From the NCBI RefSeq assembly GCF_000150275.1, contig NW_002060946.1, positions 6,218,667-6,282,666 of the forward strand: a stretch of DNA of 64,000 nt, written 5' to 3'. Position numbers and translations under genes: made by a program. The notes under the pieces were generated by a model. The model was not told where the DNA came from, searched no databases, and saw only the letters and a program-made list of their open reading frames with translations. Source of the DNA: Trichoplax adhaerens. Taxonomy: Eukaryota > Placozoa > Uniplacotomia > Trichoplacea > Trichoplacidae. Below, piece after piece: positions 13,409 to 31,860 of the stretch (positions within the stretch are counted from its first letter, which is position 1; each line of letters begins with the position of its first letter).

Positions 13409-14117
13409 ACTGTACTTGTATTAGTAAAATCATTGAATCGAATCGAATCTTGAGGATAAATCTTTCTTCAGTACTGTATAAGATGCTATCCTCCGGAGTA
13501 TCTTTAATTATAATAGTGCTCTTTAGCTGTGTACATCTCTCTCTTTAAGCTTCTTAGCTGTTATATTCCCTGATTTTGTACTGTAACTGTCTCTGTATTC
13601 TCGGTTTGTCTTATAATAAACCTCATTAACCTATCTGCCTTCGTGTTTACTGAACCCGAAACGTAGAGTAAATATTCATCATGACTGTATGATGTACTGT
13701 ACTGTACAGTATAGTACTGGGTAGGGGATATGGAAAATAAATTCGGCAGTCTATCATTTTCTAGTCATTTCCACTCGACGTTATGACTGAAAGCGTATAC
13801 CATACTGTACAAAATCAACCAAGCAGCTAACAGACAGTATGAACACATCAATGTTGATAAAATAAGAATTTTGGACATCATGTCTTCCATAGAACTTAGG
13901 AACTCGTTTACGACAGGGATATACTAACCATCAATTAACTATTTATTGATCATAGCATAATGGTGCTATGTAGATAACAGTGTCCACTATACGTACGTAC
14001 ACTCCAGGTAATACTCCTGACTTTTCTAGAAAGATCGACGTAATGACTGATATTGTACTGTATGTACATTCGTCTGATGATTAAGGCTGAAGTTAACAGT
14101 GAGTACAGAATCATACT

Positions 14118-14290
14118 GTACAGTATCAGCCAGATGCCGAATTCAAACTCAAACGTCCAATTCATCAATCAGGTTATTTGCAAATCGTGAAAGCTTTGAG
14201 ACCCTGAGGTACAGTATCAGCCAGACGTCTAGTTCAGACTCCAATGTCAAATTCGCAATTTAGGTCATTTGCAAATCGCGAAAGCTTTTT
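14118..14290 (+). repeat. direct tandem repeat, two copies, about 91 bp apart
   Basis: The two copies begin with GTACAGTATCAGCCAGA at 14118 and 14209. Both continue with a divergent middle and end in TTTGCAAATCG followed by a GAAAGCTTT stretch. The copies differ by substitutions, so the duplication is not recent. Confidence 0.75.
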
Positions 14291-14562
14291 GGAGTGCGTG
14301 AGATTGGTACAGAAAGCATATGCAAGCGCAAGACAACCATTATCTTGTGGAGTGGCCAATGAGAGCACGCTGCTGATTGTCATGTGACCCGTCTTGAGCA
14401 CGACTCAGCGTTTTGATACCCCAAAACATTAAGGTCAAACCATGGAGGTTACTGTCATAATAAGAACAACAACAAATACGCGTCATACTTTTCACCTCAT
14501 AATGATATAACATGACACGTTGGCTGTACAAGTAATTGCACTGTCATGCTGTTTACGGCCCA

Positions 14563-14608
14563 CAGTACAGCAATGTGCAGTACAATGTACTGTACACTGT
14601 ACAGTACT
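14563..14608. promoter_or_regulatory. GTAC palindrome cluster upstream of GST copy 1
   Basis: Overlapping GTACTGTACACTGTACAGTA-type palindromes lie about 130-175 bp before the ATG of the first GST. A comparable element precedes every complete copy. Regulatory role is inference. Confidence 0.4.
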
Positions 14609-14718
14609 ATCTTCAGTCAAAGTCAAATAAATACCGACTTGAACCTTTCATTATTCCATTTCGGCCTGCATTTGCTAGAGCTATTAACACGTTCAATAAT
14701 TGACAGTATTTAGTCTGA

Positions 14719-16727
<2,009 letters not shown>

Positions 16728-17937
16728 AGAAGCTGTTTCGTAATAGTGTCTACTATTTTCCTAGAGGATGATAGTTATGTAGGGTAAATTCAATTTTTAA
16801 ACTATGCAATAATCAATTTTCCACAGCTTATTGGTTATTGGTATGCTGAGAAAGACACTCGTATATGCTTTAATCGAATTCAGCATACCTTTTGAGGGTT
16901 ATCATAGTTTTGTTGCATTTTGAAATCTCTTTAGTAAGGTTGCCCGTATTAATGGATAGCTGCTAGATAGTATATTTATTACCTTTGGTAACGTAAAGTA
17001 ATATCTTTATGTGATTTTGTATTAGGCACTATTACATAGCCAGCAAAAATTTGCGAGTAAATAAACAGCAATACATCATCAAATGTAAAGTGTGAAAGAG
17101 GACTTGATTACACGATCGCGTCGGGTTTAGAAACACATTGTAGTTTACTGGGTATAGTGTGCTAGAGAGAACAGCCATGCTTCACTTAAACAAAGTACCA
17201 CTGATATAAAATTGTTTAAAGGTGAAATAAGTTCGATTGGAAACCATTACAAAAATTTTTGACGCTTTGTATGGAAACAACTGAAATAAGGTGTCATGTC
17301 GAACTGTTGAAGTCTGTAGCTGCTGCGCAGCAATGCTCAAATAACCTCGGTTAAGACGGTGCTATCAGCTTATGAAAAGGATTTTTAAGTCTGCATTTTA
17401 TACGATACTGTATTCTGTACAGTGTACAGAATAGTACTACTAGCTCACAGTCCTAGTTGAAGCAAAGTGATAGCGTGTATAACTACACTGTGGTGATTGA
17501 CTGAGTGCAATCATATTTACCATGTTACATGATGAATTATAGCGAAAAATGCTCGATACTTTGGCAAAATTTGGGCTCCAGTTTGCAGCAGGGGGCAAAT
17601 CGCAATACGTAATCGTATAAAATTCTATAGTACTGTCCAGTACAGTAGGATGGACTGCAGCTGCTCCGTAAGAATAAAACTCGCGCTGAAAAACTGTTTA
17701 CTTTTAGAGGGGAGGGGTATTGTACAGAATGGTCGCATTGGTCAGTCTACGCCTAATCTAAAAGAACATCACAATTCTCATCAGCGAGACAAATTATACA
17801 TCAATGTTGATAGTTTGAGGATAGGTCAGACAAGAAAATTTCAAGTACTTTACGTCAAAACTACTTCGATATCTCCCCTGTTTACAGCAAACAGCGTCTA
17901 CTAGTCTTTATCAGAACTTTTACAAATTGATTTCACA
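16728..17937. other. intergenic spacer, GST copy 1 to copy 2
   Basis: Non-coding. Its left part (about 16850-17310) is the source-like sequence found again fused to a GST exon at 20520-21010. The right end is the presumed promoter of copy 2, with a GTAC palindrome at 17630-17649. Confidence 0.55.
17630..17649. promoter_or_regulatory. GTAC palindrome upstream of GST copy 2
   Basis: TAGTACTGTCCAGTACAGTA, a near-palindrome about 290-310 bp before the ATG of copy 2. A related copy (GTACTGTACAGTAC) in similar flanking sequence occurs at about 21450-21470, upstream of copy 3. Function is inference. Confidence 0.35.
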
Positions 17938-19659
17938 ATGCCCAGCTACCGTTTAACGTACTTTGACGCTCGAGGCCGTGGCGAAGTTATTCGTTATTTA
18001 TTTGTTTTAGCTGATGTCCCTTATCAAGATGTTCGCGTTACTTCGGAAGAATGGAGAGAGATAAAAAGTGGTTGGTGCTGTAATATATTTTTAAACATTG
18101 CTAATTTTGCCCCCAAAATCAATCCAGCTTCAATCTAGAAATAGAATGTAGTGCAAAGAAATTCTGTATGTATCCTAATCTCTCTAGCTGTACGCAATCT
18201 ACACAATCGTAGTACTACAGCTTTAATGCTGTCGAGACAGCGAAATAAAATTACTCTATTTCCTTTTATCGCTTCTATACAATTGTCAATTTTACCATTA
18301 GTGGTAATCTGTCAGAAATTGACATAGTTTTCCTACTGTACTTTTTAACTATGTAAAAATATAATAACTACATAATATAAACAATTATTTACGATGAAAA
18401 TGATTGAAAAGTTTTAATCTAAACTGCAGACATTAAGGCTCCTTTTGGACAACTTCCGATATTAGAAGTTGATGATAAAGTACTGTGCCAAAGTGACGCA
18501 ATTGCAGTCTATCTTGCTCGAGAATTTGGTAGGCATTGATAATACTGTATAAGTACTTAAGATATACGAGTAAATCTAATTGCTACTCGTCTTACACTAT
18601 AATTATTTATCTATTTCTTATAGTTAATTGTAGGATGTTATTACTATACACTTGTACGCTTATTACTCCTTAGTTACGGCTTTAATTAAACATAACTCGC
18701 ATTGATCTTGTACAATTATACTTATGTTTCGAGTTTTACAACGACAAAGGCACACAAAAAGATTGTCAAGTTTATTTTGCTTTGTTAAATCGATTTATTA
18801 ATGCAACGGATATAGCTAGATAAACCTTCATCATCTGAATACCTGATGTAATAATATGTTATATTGTAGGATTAACTGGTAAAACTAGTTGGGATGAATA
18901 CAGAGTTTACGTCGTTCAAGGAGCTGTTAATGATTTGATAGCTAAGCTTATTGATATTCACTACTACACGGACGAAGAAACTAAAAAGGTAAGACTTCAG
19001 CATGGTAGATTTATAATATGATCATGATATGGCATACAATACAGTACTGTATTCAATGTAATGCATTTACTAGTAACTGGTATTTACTGGGCAGTTATCG
19101 TTAGATATCTTAATCAATGTTTTATGATGGTTTAAGTTATTATCTATTTATTACCTTCTTGTTATTTGTGGAAAGTACAGAAACTATTCTAAGCACGTAG
19201 TAATATGCAGTGACTCATGTAATAGTTTGTCAACTGTAGAAAGTTAATATGTTTTTACGCATCCGGTGCCATTTTTTTACAGGCCGAAAAACAGAAAGAT
19301 TTCTCTGAAAATTTTCTTCCTTCATGGTTAAGTGCTGTTGAAAAAGTATATAAGGAAGGTGGTACCAGTTTTTTCGTTGGTGACTCAGTAAGTACTAAGT
19401 AATACATGTGAGATAGCTCCAAGCTATAATTTACAGATATATACTGTGTAATCGTTATCAACTTATTCTTACCGTTATTGCATTTTACTTTTAGCTGACC
19501 CTTGGCGATTTACATTTTCTTTTCGCTGGCGAGACCCTCCAAATGCTTGACAAAGATATCTTTAAAAGTGCCCCTGCTTTGGATGAGCTGTTCGATCGCA
19601 TAGCTAACATTCCCAAAATTAAAGCTTGGAGAGAAAAGCGCCCGGAAACAGATTTCTAA
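17938..19659 (+). CDS. sigma-class glutathione S-transferase, copy 2
   Basis: Exons 17938-18070, 18430-18528, 18870-18988, 19283-19387, 19495-19659; 206 residues. Start [20 protein letters not shown] with catalytic Tyr8; FGQLPILEVDD and QS (65-66, CQSDAIAVYL) form the glutathione site; the helical domain ends REKRPETDF. Exon 3 is 119 nt, one codon longer than the other copies (TDEETKK against ADETKK in copy 3). Its first intron opens with GTTGGT rather than GTTAGT. Introns are almost identical to those of copy 3, while the second half of exon 3 differs strongly. The sequence GATAGGTCAGACAAGAAAA, about 100 bp upstream, is shared with copy 4. Enzyme class is secure; substrate is not known. Confidence 0.93.
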
Positions 19660-20194
19660 ACATGCAGTAAAGTTGCAGCGCTTTTGTTTTCCTTTAGAAC
19701 TGGTAATTTGTATTGCAATTCCTAACTTATACTACAACCAATCTCCCTAACTTATAGTTGAAGCTTCTAAGAAATTTGTTTGTTCTTTAACGATTGAATG
19801 ATGTTGTCAAATGATAATTATAATTGCTATAACAGTATATTTACAGTAAAATCTTTACGAGATTCTTAAATCCTCAAATGAATCTGGATACAGTATCAAG
19901 TTGAGCATTTTAAGACGGCACTACCGCATGAACACCAGCTACATTAGCAACCCAAATGACTTTAAAATTAAGTTACGGATTACTTGAGTAAAGTTCTCCC
20001 TGTGATTATGCTCGTTGGTAATCTTAAAATTAAGTTATGAATTGCTAATGTTCTATTCATACTTTAGCTCTGTAGTAACTGTAGTTTGTAGTCATAACAG
20101 TGATGACCTTAACATTGTCTGCCAGTTCGTCAACACTATAATTGTTGCTCACTAAGAACTCTGAAAGTGTGGTTTAAGAACATCTGTGTACGTA
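19660..20194. other. 3' flank of GST copy 2
   Basis: Non-coding. About 19790-20170 is recognisably repeated downstream of copies 3 (about 23985-24500) and 4 (about 26880-27280), so the duplicated unit extends past the coding region. Confidence 0.6.
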
Positions 20195-21010
20195 AATTAG
20201 TTAAAATTCCGATACGAACTATGACTTTAACAGATCATCTTAAAATTTTCGAGCACTATGTATGAAATCACGATAACTGTGCTTGGTAAAATTTAAATTT
20301 GTTTATCTACCATTTTTATCTATTGTTTACACAATGACAATTGTTTTAACCCTTAGTAAATTTTTAATTAAAATTGTAGATTGTAAAGCTCTTTGTTGAC
20401 AACTACCAATATTGGAAGTCGACGGTAAAATATTATGGCAAAGCAGCACAGTTACTACCTATCTTGCTCGAGAATTTGGTATGCTTCTACCTTGTACAAT
20501 GCATTGCTATTCGTCTTACTGAGAAAAATACGACGTATAATATACTTTAATCGAATTCAGCATACCTTTTGAGTGTTATCAAAGTTTTGTTGTATTTTGG
20601 AATCTCTCTAATGAAGTTTTCCGTGTTGATGGATAGCTGCTAGTATATTACCTTTCGTAAAGTAAAGTAATATCTTTATGTGATTTTGTAACGGGTACTG
20701 TTACATAGCCAGTAAGAATACACGAGTAAATAAACAGCAATACATCGTGAAATCTAAACCGTAAGAGCGGACTAGATTACACGATCGCGTCGAGTTTAGA
20801 AACACAATGTAATCTAATTTACTGAGTGTAGTGTACTAGAGAGAACAGTCATACTACACTTGAGCAAATTATAGATATAGAGAATTAAAATATTATAGAT
20901 ATAAAATTGTTTAAAGGTGAAAGATAAGTTAGACTGGAAACCATTACGAGAATTGTTGACGCTTTGTATGGAAATATCTGAAATGAGGTGTTCTATCGAA
21001 CTATTCAAGT
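20195..21010 (+). pseudogene. truncated GST pseudogene fused to copied 3' flank
   Basis: 20195-20515 resembles intron 1, exon 2 and the start of intron 2 of GST copy 1. The exon 2 equivalent is 20380-20478, 99 nt with intact AG and GT borders. It carries an in-frame TGA at 20397-20399 where other copies read the Phe-Gly of FGQLP; the QS motif and YLAREF survive. Directly after about 20520 the sequence switches to the 3' flank of copy 1 (equivalent of about 16845-17310). Exons 3, 4 and 5 are therefore absent, and no exon 1 is visible upstream. I read it as a duplicated copy-1-type unit that suffered an internal deletion of about 1.1 kb and then decayed. Confidence 0.8.
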
Positions 21011-21655
21011 CCCTAACTGCTACACAGAGACTTAGGAATACATTCTAAATCTTGATGAGATGCTCAAATAGCCTCGGTTCATATTTTAGGTTTTTGAATG
21101 TGCTACTTTGCATTTAAATCATATTTACCGTGTTCTACGACGAATGGTAGCGAAAATGCTTGAGACCTCGACTAAAGCACAAGCTAGCATACTATAATGC
21201 TCAAGAGAGTGAACAACACAACCAGATTATGAATTTATGCTCTCCGGTTTGCAGGAGCAGCAGATTATTTATTGCTAAACGTAATCGATACAGTCAGCAG
21301 TGATAGTGTAGTAACAGTGTACCGCAGAGGATATAAATAACAGTATGGCCGTTATAAAATTTACTTCACAGTAAAATAGTATTCAACATGGAAACGCTTG
21401 TCCAATACTTCTGACAACTCAAGTGTAATAAACTTTGATCGAAAATTTTATAGTACTGTACAGTACATTAATGCATGTCTGCATCATTTTAAACACAAAT
21501 ACTGAGGGTAAAAACTTTCATTATTAACTGAAATAAAGGAGTCGACTTATTTTTATTATGTTCATCAATTTAAACGGCATCACATTATCAGAGATCGTAA
21601 ATGATTTGGCTATTTTCTTCCATATTGATTTGATGGTCGTACACTAGCGAAGGGC

Positions 21656-21676
21656 GTACTGTACAGTGTACAGTAG
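21656..21676. promoter_or_regulatory. GTAC palindrome upstream of GST copy 3
   Basis: GTACTGTACAGTGTACAGTA, about 210-230 bp before the ATG and about 80 bp before the TGACGTCA site. Regulatory role inferred only from its recurrence before each GST copy. Confidence 0.4.
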
Positions 21677-21756
21677 ACGTTTATTTGCAGAGAACGGAAT
21701 AGCCCCGCCCCTAGTAGAACGTCATAAGTCAACCCTAAAGATGCTCCAGTCACCTG

Positions 21757-21764
21757 TGACGTCA
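21757..21764. promoter_or_regulatory. TGACGTCA (CRE/ATF-type bZIP site) upstream of GST copy 3
   Basis: Perfect 8-bp palindrome TGACGTCA, 123-130 bp before the ATG, in the context TGTGACGTCAGTGT. The same context is found before copy 4. In animals this is the consensus for CREB/ATF bZIP factors. Binding here is inference. Confidence 0.5.
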
Positions 21765-21802
21765 GTGTTTATAGCCTAATAAATTCACCATTAAATAGGT
21801 AA

Positions 21803-23634
<1,832 letters not shown>

Positions 23635-24130
23635 ACATGCAGAAAAGTTGCAGCGATTTTATTTTCCTTTAGATTGGTAATTAGTATTGCAATTCCTAAC
23701 GTATATTGTAAGCGACTTCCCTAACTTATAGCTGATTGGTGCCAATATTCCCTTGTTTGTTCTGTGTGCCTTGTGATCTTTAAATCCCTTTCAATAAATT
23801 TGCTCGTATTAGAACTACCAGCTGCGTTACTTATCTCTATATTACTGTAGGTACCAATGTACTGTGCGTCTTTGTATGCAGTATAATGGGATCGAATGGC
23901 TGAACATGATATTAGAAAATAATACAAGACAGTTTTGGAAGGAATAGATATTAGACTTGACGCTATCGAGAAAATTGTTTATGCTGTAACGATTGAATGG
24001 AGTTATCAAATGATCATTGCTATAATAGTATAATACAGTACAGTATATCTTACCCAGATTCTTAAATCCTTAAATGAACCTGGATACAGTATCAAGCTGA
24101 ACATTTTAGGACAGTACTGTCGCATAAACA

Positions 24131-24388
24131 CCAGCTACAGTAGCAATCTAAATGACTTGCAAATTAAGTGATGGATTACAGTACTTGAGTAAAAGCCCCC
24201 TGTGATTATGCTCCTGGTAACCTTAAAATATTAAGTTATAAATTGCTAAGATGCTAACACCAGCTACTGTAGCAATCTAAATGACTTCAAAATTAAGTGA
24301 TGGATTACAGTACTTGAGTAAAAGTCCCATGTGATGATGCTCCTTGGTAACCTTAAAATATCAAGTTATAAATTGCTAATGTTCTATT
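24131..24388 (+). repeat. tandem duplication, two units of about 129 bp
   Basis: CCAGCTAC-x-GTAGCAATCTAAATGACTT begins at 24131 and again at 24260, followed in both by GTGATGGATTACAGTACTTGAG. The flanks of copies 2 and 4 carry a single version, so this doubling arose within the copy 3 flank. Confidence 0.7.
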
Positions 24389-24615
24389 CATACTTTAGCT
24401 CTGCAGTAACCATAAAATTAAATTATGGATTGCTTAAGTTCAATCCAGGATTAAGCTCTGTGGTAACCGTTAACATTAGCTGTTAGTTCGTCAGCATTTT
24501 GTTGCTGACAGTAAATGTGATATCTAGTGCTAGTGTCTGCAGTGGCAGCCCTTGAGTTTTGGTTATCAACTTTTCCCTTAGTCATTGTCGGTGGTTTTCC
24601 AATGATGTCGTGTAG

Positions 24616-24663
24616 AGTACCGTACTGTACACTGTACAGTACTGTACTGTACTGTACTGTACT
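24616..24663. promoter_or_regulatory. GTAC repeat block upstream of GST copy 4
   Basis: A run of overlapping GTACTGTAC palindromes ending in about five direct ACTGT units, directly abutting the TGACGTCA site and about 165-210 bp before the ATG. Strong self-pairing potential; function inferred. Confidence 0.45.
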
Positions 24664-24666
24664 TTG

Positions 24667-24674
24667 TGACGTCA
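24667..24674. promoter_or_regulatory. TGACGTCA (CRE/ATF-type bZIP site) upstream of GST copy 4
   Basis: Perfect TGACGTCA in the context TTGTGACGTCAGTGT, 152-159 bp before the ATG, matching the site before copy 3 in sequence and roughly in spacing. Confidence 0.5.
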
Positions 24675-24753
24675 GTGTAGATAGCCCTAGTGATAGGTCA
24701 GACAAGAAAACTTCAAATACGTCATAACAATTTCAAAATCTTCCCTGCTTTAA

Positions 24754-26506
<1,753 letters not shown>

Positions 26507-28419
26507 ATATACAGTAATGTTACAGCGACTTTGTTTTCCATTAGAATTGGTAATTCAGTGCAATTCCCAACTTGCAACCAATCTCCATAACTTGTATTTG
26601 ATTGGTACCCTGGAAAATATTATATTATACTTGAGCTGAGTGCAACATTCCTTTTGTATGTTATCTATGCTTTGTCGTTTTCAAATCCCTTTCAATAAAG
26701 TTGCCCATATTAAAGCATAATTACCAGCTACATTTACATCTCTACAGCATATATAGGTAGCAATATAATGGGCATCGAGTGGCTGAATAGGATATTAAAA
26801 GATAGTACGAGACAGTTTTGGAAGGAATAGATATTAGACTTGGCGCTGTCGAGAAAATTGTTTATGCTTAAACGATTGAGTGAATGGAGTTGTCAAATGA
26901 TAATTGCTATAATAGTATAGTACAGTACTGTAAATCTTGACGAGGTTCTTGAATCCTCAAATGAACCCGGATACAGTATCAAGCTGAGCATTTTAGGGTG
27001 GTACTGGCGCATAAACACCAGCTACCATCAGCAATCTAAATGACTTTAAAATTAAGTTATGGATTACTTGAGTAAAGGTCTGTGATTATGCTCGTTGATG
27101 ACCTTAGAATTAAGTTCTGAATTGCTAATCTTCTATTCAGACCCTAGTTCTGTGGTAAGCATAAAATGAAACAATGGATTACTAGAGTTCAAAACACAGA
27201 TAATGTTAAGCTCTGTGATAACCTTAACATTATCTGTCTTTTTGTCAACATTGTAATTGTTGCTCACTACGAAAACGTGATTTCTAGGAAAAGATTAAAG
27301 CTGCAGGACAGCATACTGTATATCTGAGTGGACAGTAATTCATTCATTAATTAAAGTAAGGAGTACAGTATAGTGTACACAGTACATACGAGTATACGCA
27401 AATATATCGATGACACAAGACATAACAGCCAGTTTCAAATTTATCTTTATCTCAGCTTAGTTTCTCTAATCTTTTCAAAATTTCAAATACTGAACGCCAT
27501 TGTCACAACCCTCACTTGTGGCAAAGGAAAGTAAAGAACTCTAGTGTAGTTACTTAAAACTTGGGCTATTTCTCCCAGTACTTTCAGTTTCTATGAGAGC
27601 AGTGTTTGAGAACTCGATTTCTCGGCTGATCTCTACAGACAACTGACTAATTATTACACTATTCTTCACGATATGAGTCTTGCCATTTCTTGAGCAATTA
27701 CTAACTTTATTCTACAAACACACGCGCTTAAATGGGCTTCTACAGTGAATTCCAATATTAACGGGTGAGAATTCATACTTTACAAGTTACATTAATTAGT
27801 ATAATACCATTACTAAATATACGTACATGTCGATATTCTCAGACTTAGATGGCTGCAAGCTATCAGGTGTTAAGACGCTTAACCTTCGTCCATATACGGC
27901 TCAATTTTTAGAGATTAACACACCTTACAAACCTACAGTAAATTAACTGTTAACAACTTCTATTTCTATCGCATTTCTACCATTCTATTATCAGCTACAA
28001 GCGCATTAAACATAGCACATAACCTTATCTTATCTATTCATAAGCATTCATTAATCAACAGTTGCTTAATTAGTAACGGCGTACCGCGACAGCCATACTT
28101 TTTCTTTTCCTCAATTTTATTTTAAAACCCTGTAATTAAATTAAATTAACACTAAATAATAGAGCCTCATTTTCAACTTTTGGCTAAGTAATTGACTCCT
28201 TGTCAGTGGTTCTTCGTCATAGTTTTATTTCATATGCCCAATTGCCCATGCGTACAGTACTAGAGTACGGTACGTCATGATCTTGATCTGTACAATCTGT
28301 ACAGTACAGTACTGTACGTCATCTAAACATGTGATCAGAAGCCCACACACACGCTACAGCACAAGCAACGAGCAAGAAAGAAACACATCTGTTTTTAGCG
28401 TTACCGAAGATCTTTGGAC
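26507..28419. other. intergenic spacer, GST copy 4 to copy 5
   Basis: Non-coding. 26880-27280 repeats the 3' flank seen after copies 2 and 3; beyond that the sequence is unique. A GTAC palindrome block is near the right end. Confidence 0.5.
28287..28320. promoter_or_regulatory. GTAC palindrome block upstream of GST copy 5
   Basis: CTGTACAATCTGTACAGTAC continuing into AGTACTGTACGTC, about 100-135 bp before the ATG. It ends in TACGTCA, sharing the CGTCA half of the TGACGTCA sites before copies 3 and 4. Function inferred. Confidence 0.4.
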
Positions 28420-31400
28420 ATGCCGAGCTACAAATTGACTTACTTTAACAGCCGCGGACGTGGAGAAATCATTCGCTACTTGTTCGCTTTAAGTGATACT
28501 CCATATGAAGATCTTCGCTTGAGTTCTGAAGAATGGGCAAAGCAGAAAGCCGGTTAGAGTAATGATAATAAATAAATAAAAAAAAATGACTAGCACTCAG
28601 AGTGCGTACTGTACTGCACTTCTTTTCCAGCGTAGATGATAATATATATATATACAGTATACGAGTATATAATTTAGACTGTCCTCTCTTTCTGCTCCCC
28701 TTTCTCTTGTCAGTGCTGTACTACTACTGTATCAACAATTGCGGTAGATTGGCGTTACTATTTTGCACATGGAAAGTTGAAATTTCATCAATTACCACAT
28801 TTTTACTGAGTGTAAATCAGGCGTACGCCCAGTAAACACAAAGTCATAATCTGTGTGGCGAAGCGTGGTAAGCAAAGCTAGATTCGACTGTGCCCGTTTT
28901 ACAACGGGTATTACGAAGCTAGTATATTTTAACAAAGGAGTCATGGACTCTTATCCGCTTTCGCTGCAAAACACTGATTTATATCAGTTTATTGGTTTAG
29001 TCGTTCTGTACAGTACAATGGACATGTTGTTCGATATGCCGTGTCTTGTAGTAGTTCGTTTTGCAAATCATTCTCGTACATCCCTGGTCATACTGTATAT
29101 TAAAAAAGATTATAAGAATTCTATCAAGAATAATCCAGCAAATCAGTTGCAGTATACACTTCAGCTTAAGTCAGGTCGATCATTTTCATGGTACTATTTT
29201 GCAAAATGAAAGATTATGCAATCGAAGGCTGGCTCATTCTAAATCGACCTTATACGAGTTGGTATGATCAGTGTCTCAGCAGATACACTATTATAGTAAG
29301 CAGTTGATCGTCAAAGCGTTTGCAAGGAATAGAACTTTATTAAGACTTATAAATGCGAACTAATAAAGAATGACAGCTACAGTATCATGGAATATTCTAG
29401 AACTTATTAGTTAGTTATTATAATATACATAGACTGAGTATTCTAGAAGATTCTATATGCATATGAAGTTCAAATACATGCGCATCTAAGACTGACCCTT
29501 ACGAAGTCACTCTACTGATACTATGACAATATCAATGAGTAAGGAGACTCAATAGATCGTCATTTAGTGCAGTTATAAAATCAAGAAAGTACAGTATAAG
29601 AAATACTGTAAAAATTCATTTCGACTCATATTACTGTTGATCTGTGCAGTTTCATTTGATCCTCATGAATCGTAACGCTAGCAAATATTTTAGTCTTTGT
29701 CTTTGCACCATTTTGGCGTGCTACATCAACGCTGCATACCCATTAGCGTTCTGTACTTTTACTGTAATCTGTGCTTCTGTGTGCAATAAAAGGATTTTGA
29801 CAAAATTGATACTTCTGTGGTTCTATGATGGCAGGCACTACCGTAGGGATGAAAGAGAGAGAGATAATGGAGATACTGTAATTAATTTTCATTTTCTTTT
29901 ATTTCTTTGGTTACCAGATTTACCAACCTACTGTGTCTGTATTTGTCTAAAACAGTACTCAAAACTCGGAAGTGCTAGCAGATAGTACACAGTACAGCAC
30001 AGTATAAATATATATATATATATTGTCATAATTAATTAATTATTGATTAATTAAATCGGTGCAGTCATGCGCAATTACATCGGTTATATACGAATGCTAA
30101 GCTGTAAACAAATGTCACTTTTTTTTGGACTTCAGGTTCTAAAGCTCCCTTTGGACAACTGCCGATTCTAGAAGTTGATGGCAAAGTGTTATGCCAAAGT
30201 AATGCGATTGTCGCCTATCTTGCCAAAGAATTCGGTATGTTATGCCATATGCATGCTGCATACTAGTGCATAGTACGCGTACAGTATATTAGAAGGAAAT
30301 ACTAACCTTCGTTGGTTGTCTGAGTAATTTGACTTTATCTGTTTGACAATGGTACTATGAAGCTAGTTCGATTAAATTATAGTTACTAGGATTATTTCAA
30401 ACGTTTACCAGTTGAAACCTTTATGCATAGCGAAATGATATAAAACTAACAGTCGATTGAAGGTTTATGTTAATTGATTTAAATATACTGTATACTGTTT
30501 CTGAATTGGTGCGTCGTGGTAATCTATGATCCTCCAATATTTCTCTAATACCATAACATGTATTCATTTAGTAAACTGCTGTTACTTTGAGTAGTATAAC
30601 CAGCTATTACACCTTAAGTAAAGATCTAGCTGTAATCATTTGGTCGATATAGGCAAACTTAATGTAAGCCAAAGTTATCATACTCGTAGTTTAAATCAAA
30701 CGCCTATTTTTCCGTCATACAGTACTTTGATTAAATAACTCTGCTCTATAAGTATATAATATAATATCCAAGCAGTATACAGTAGATAACCAATATATGT
30801 AGTTTATGCAAATTATCCTATTTGTCTGAATTTATCACTGTAAAGTAGTATTTATGTTATATATATACCGTATTGCAACTTGGGTACGGACGGTGTCTAG
30901 TAGTAGCTATTATAATTTGAACTTTAGCGCGTGTCTCTATTTATAACATAATACTTTATTCACTAAAGTTGGAAGATTGAGCTTATTGAAGATGTGATGA
31001 AACTGCTTAGGTAAAACACTACTAATACGTGGTATACATACTATCACCATATGTTAGGTTTTGCCGGTAAAACCAGTAATGATGTGTATAAGATCTATCT
31101 CGTTGAGGGAGCTGTTTCTGACTTGATAACCAAGCTCGTTGCAGCTCACTTTGAAGCAGATGAAGCCATAAAGGTCAGTTATAATTATTAGAATGATAAC
31201 ATTATGCGATGTGGTATCCTATTATATTTCTTACTTTTTGGAAACTGTAACTTGCACGAGTAATTTATATTTATAATCACATTTTAGCGATATTTATCGC
31301 ATTCCTTGTAATACTTTGATATCCTGTATATGGGTAGCTCTAAGTGCGTGTGTAGTAATGTCAATGTTAAGAAATTAGGTATCCTAGTATCTAGTAGATA

Positions 31401-31860
31401 TATTACGAATCTGATCTCGGATTTTTATTCCTTTGCTATCGTCATATGCATGCAGGCCGATAAGCAGAAGGAGCTGACTGAAAAATTTATACCGACATGG
31501 TTGGTTGCTGTTGAAAAAGTATTTCAGGAAGGTGGTACTAGTTATTTTGCTGGCGACTCAGTAAGTACGAAGCAGCCCTCGATTGTGCGCTGTAGCTGAA
31601 GTATATACAATTGTTGAATCCTTTTTTTGCAAGTGTACATATACAGTAGTGCACAATTGTTATAGCCTATTTCTAACGTTTTGCTTTGTTTACAGTTAAC
31701 CGTTGGCGATTTATACTTCTTCTTTGCTGCTGAGTACCTTAAAGGAGCTAAAGAAGATGTCTTACAGAGTTTCCCTGGTTTGAATGGGTTGTTTGATCGT
31801 ATTGCCAATAATCCCAAAATTAAGGAATGGAGAGAAAAGCGTCCTAAAACTGAATTCTAA
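28420..31860 (+). CDS. sigma-class glutathione S-transferase, copy 5
   Basis: Exons 28420-28552, 30136-30234, 31058-31173, 31456-31560, 31696-31860; 205 residues. Start [20 protein letters not shown] with Tyr8; FGQLPILEVDG and QS (65-66, CQSNAIVAYLAKEF). The helical domain has VEKVFQEGGTSYFAGDS and TVGDLYFFFAAEYLK, ending REKRPKTEF. It is the most diverged member of the array and has the largest introns (intron 1 about 1.58 kb, intron 2 about 0.82 kb), against about 0.3-0.7 kb in the others. Residue 45, split between exons 1 and 2, is Gly where the other copies have Asp. It lies at the end of the tandem array, which fits an older duplication. Confidence 0.93.

Noticed and set aside
28853..29209. 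118-codon plus-strand ORF inside intron 1 of GST copy 5
   Set aside because: No recognised family, no codon pattern like the neighbouring exons, and it lies fully within an intron defined by conserved GST exons.
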